64,000 nt of DNA, from assembly GCA_032209605.1 (NCBI GenBank), contig JASFXZ010000001.1:41916619-41980618 (forward strand), read 5' to 3'. Shown here one piece after another: positions 61,545 through 64,000 of this stretch (positions are counted from its first letter, which is position 1; each line of letters starts with the position of its first letter). The notes below the pieces were generated by a model. The model searched no databases and had not been told where the DNA came from. It saw only the letters and a list, made by a program, of their open reading frames with translations. This stretch comes from Mactromeris polynyma (lineage: Eukaryota > Mollusca > Bivalvia > Venerida > Mactridae). The translations under genes and the position numbers were made by a program.

Positions 61545-64000
61545 GGACACTAGAAAGGCCACGATATAGAAACATATAGTACAGTACATCTTCTCCTGAT
61601 CAACTATTTACTACAAAAGCATTATCAAATTTTAAAGTTTCCTCATGGAATTGTCCTCCCAAGAGCAATAAACTCTCAAAGAAATTGCATCTCCAAAATG
61701 GTGATGCTTTGACGAAAGTGTACTGTATGCGCTGTTCTCATACCACATATCCGAGCGTACTAGCAATGCTTTACAGCCATGTTTATGATTGCAATACTTT
61801 CGTATAAATTTGCCTTCTCGAGTCCATTTACAGTATTATTACAGTATTATATGACTTAATTTACTGCGGTTATTTCGGAGCGGGTTCTCTGCAAATGGCA
61901 TGTCATTTTTGTCTGGTCATGTCCAAACATTCCATAAATGTTTTCTAAATGGACTTCCGTTATTAGGCAGAACTTTTGTTTGATAAACCATACCAAATAA
62001 TACAACATAATGACACAACTAAAGCTTGTGCAAGCTGGTATTCATCCTTGCCACACAATGTCACGGAATAGTGACCTAGACTGGCTATTAGTTTCATTGG
62101 GTTCCCTTATATGATTTGGATAACAATAATACATATTCATATGATGTCCATTAAGCAGTCTATTTCAAGTCAAGCAGCATTATCATTAATACCATCTGAG
62201 CCTTTCATAGACATGATCCTATTACTAAGAGACAACTGTTTGTATTTTATGATCGTATTTTGGACATGAGGCTTATATAATTGTTGTCCTGCCAAAAGTA
62301 GAAATTGCCTACACATAATAGATTCAAAACAGCTAGCAATGTATTGCTGTCATTGCCAATCGAATCCGTATGAGTGCATTTACAGTATTGCAATACACAC
62401 ACGCACATATAAATAAATCTAACTATGGATATAATTGGTAGGGTAAATCAAGTTCAGGATTAGTTCACTAAATAAACATAACCTTTAACGTGATTAAGGT
62501 TTGTCATATTTGTAAATTAACACAGCTCCGTTAACCATGAACTAATTATGTTTTACACCATTGTCTAGGGTATTTTTCCAAAATCTAACAATCAGCCATA
62601 CGTATGTTTTACGGTGTAATCAGTTCAGAAGTTCCAAAAAGAGTGTTTATGGCAAACAAAAACAGAAGTATGTGTATTTATTGAACTCGTTGGTCGTCAG
62701 ATTAATGCAATCTAAAAATCACAGAACTAGTGGTCCATAAATAATAGATACGTGATTTCCTGAGTGTACTTACACAACATCACACACCAGTCAGCTAAAA
62801 TACGGCTATAAAAGTGATTGCATTAATTACAAATTGTATTACATATAAAAAAAACTAGTTGTAGATTATAATTTATGATATAAACGTAGACATGTGTCAG
62901 TTAAAATAAGTGATTATAAAACTTATGAGACACCTACTTTCTGAGCACAACCGGCAATACAGAAATTAAACATGTTTATATTGCAACAAATCTAGTTGAT
63001 CAATTTGAAAAAGAAACCTAGATTCTCATGTGGACGTTATAAATACGTGTAAGAAGAATATTGTTCATACTAATAAATGTACCCGACTGTGTATAGAAAT
63101 TATGTCACCATAATAAGCCAATACATCGTTGTCCTTATGTCAACGGTAATTGTATACTTATAATTTGTTGTAATCCAAATGATGAGACTGACTGACTAAC
63201 TAGGGTTTATATCGAATCTTTCATTCATAAATGTTACGAATAAATCAGCGATTGTTAACATGAACATAGAAGTCAAGCAGGAAATGCCGCATACAAAGTG
63301 GACAGCCAACCCAAAACTAGGCATGAGACATGTACATATATCTACACGTAATTAATTGCAAAAGGCAAAAGGGAGACAAGATTCCAACATGAATTTAAAT
63401 ATTGGAACTTCTAACATCTAGGTTAGCAGGAGGGTGAACGACTTTGTATGCAATAACATCAGATAATCACTCGGTATTTAATTAAAGCCCGCGACAACAA
63501 TCGCTTAATGAGTTTTACGTTGTAATCAAAGCATGAATTAATACAAATATGTGTGTCACCACGGAGTTCAAACCCAGTAAATATTTATACAGTTTATTTT
63601 CCCAATGCTTTTGTCCTTAGAGTGTTGTATAAGTCATGATTTGCTTCTATCTGACCGACTTGAAAGCTCAATGTCCACTTTAAGTGCAGGTGGTGTCTGG
63701 GGCCTCATTTGCAAAAGGTTGAAGACTGAAACTTAGACTTGGACTTGAATTTAAACAGCCTTTATTTTCGTTAAATGTAAACGAATAACATTTTGTCTGT
63801 GTAATTGTTGTTACCCGCTCTACACGTTTACCATTTTTTTAAATATGTATTGTTATAGCAATGTGGGGACAAACAGAACATTTAACATGTTTAAGTCCAA
63901 CTCTTAGTTTCAGTAATGTAATGTGTATGAATAAGTCCGCTGGTCTTCGTATACAATGTATACTCCTTAAAGATTTTAAAAATCATTTGGAGCATAAGGT
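61545..64000. other. Right end, no gene seen
   Basis: AT-rich non-coding DNA. It contains the repeat at 62131-62255 and a GGAAATGCCGCATACAAAGTG stretch at 63281 that matches the dispersed element family (compare GGGAAATGCCATATACAAAG at 14339). No splice-flanked open frame or RNA gene was found. Confidence 0.45.

Overview
The window looks like nuclear DNA of a bivalve mollusc. It is AT-rich, has no long uninterrupted ORFs, and carries introns with GT..AG borders. Its interspersed repeats resemble families I know from bivalve genomes: an element opening GCTCACCTGAGC with a CCGTCGTCCGTCCG stretch, V-SINE/RUDI-like SINEs with tRNA heads, and pogo/Tc1-like MITEs. This assignment rests on repeat recognition only. 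There is no operon, CRISPR array or rRNA, and no intact protein gene that I can support.

The dominant structure is a tandem array of a roughly 15-16 kb unit. A partial unit (tail only) lies at about 840-4508. It is followed by a 1.9 kb insertion holding the GCTCACCTGAGC element with a nine-unit, 50-bp minisatellite. Copy 1 is about 6405-21569, copy 2 about 21570-37514, and copy 3 about 37515-51360. Copies 1 and 2 are nearly identical by eye over most of their length. Copy 3 beyond about 38.5 kb, and the partial tail, are clearly older. Copy 2 is a hybrid: left of about 22191 it follows copy 3, and right of about 22246 it follows copy 1. This is the expected trace of an unequal crossover.

Two protein-coding relics sit inside the unit. 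One is an exon with a SWIM-type zinc finger (CxC..CxH), still readable in copy 1 (20221 onward) but carrying a nonsense codon in copy 2, and deleted from the partial tail. A matching upstream candidate exon has a consensus AG|GTAAGT donor. The other is a GC-richer block (about 12.7-13.2 kb and 28.0-28.5 kb) with a long minus-strand reading frame, open in copy 2 and broken once in copy 1. Each unit tail also holds a decayed non-LTR retrotransposon reverse-transcriptase end.

In copy 3 the GC-richer block is replaced by about 3.3 kb of unrelated DNA (43335-46670). That block contains two phase-compatible candidate exons, a SINE with a 48-bp perfect palindrome, and a dispersed element found inverted at 820-1425. 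From about 51.4 kb to the end the DNA is mostly unique and non-coding, with SINE heads, a MITE, small tandem duplications, and short diverged pieces that also occur in the array unit.
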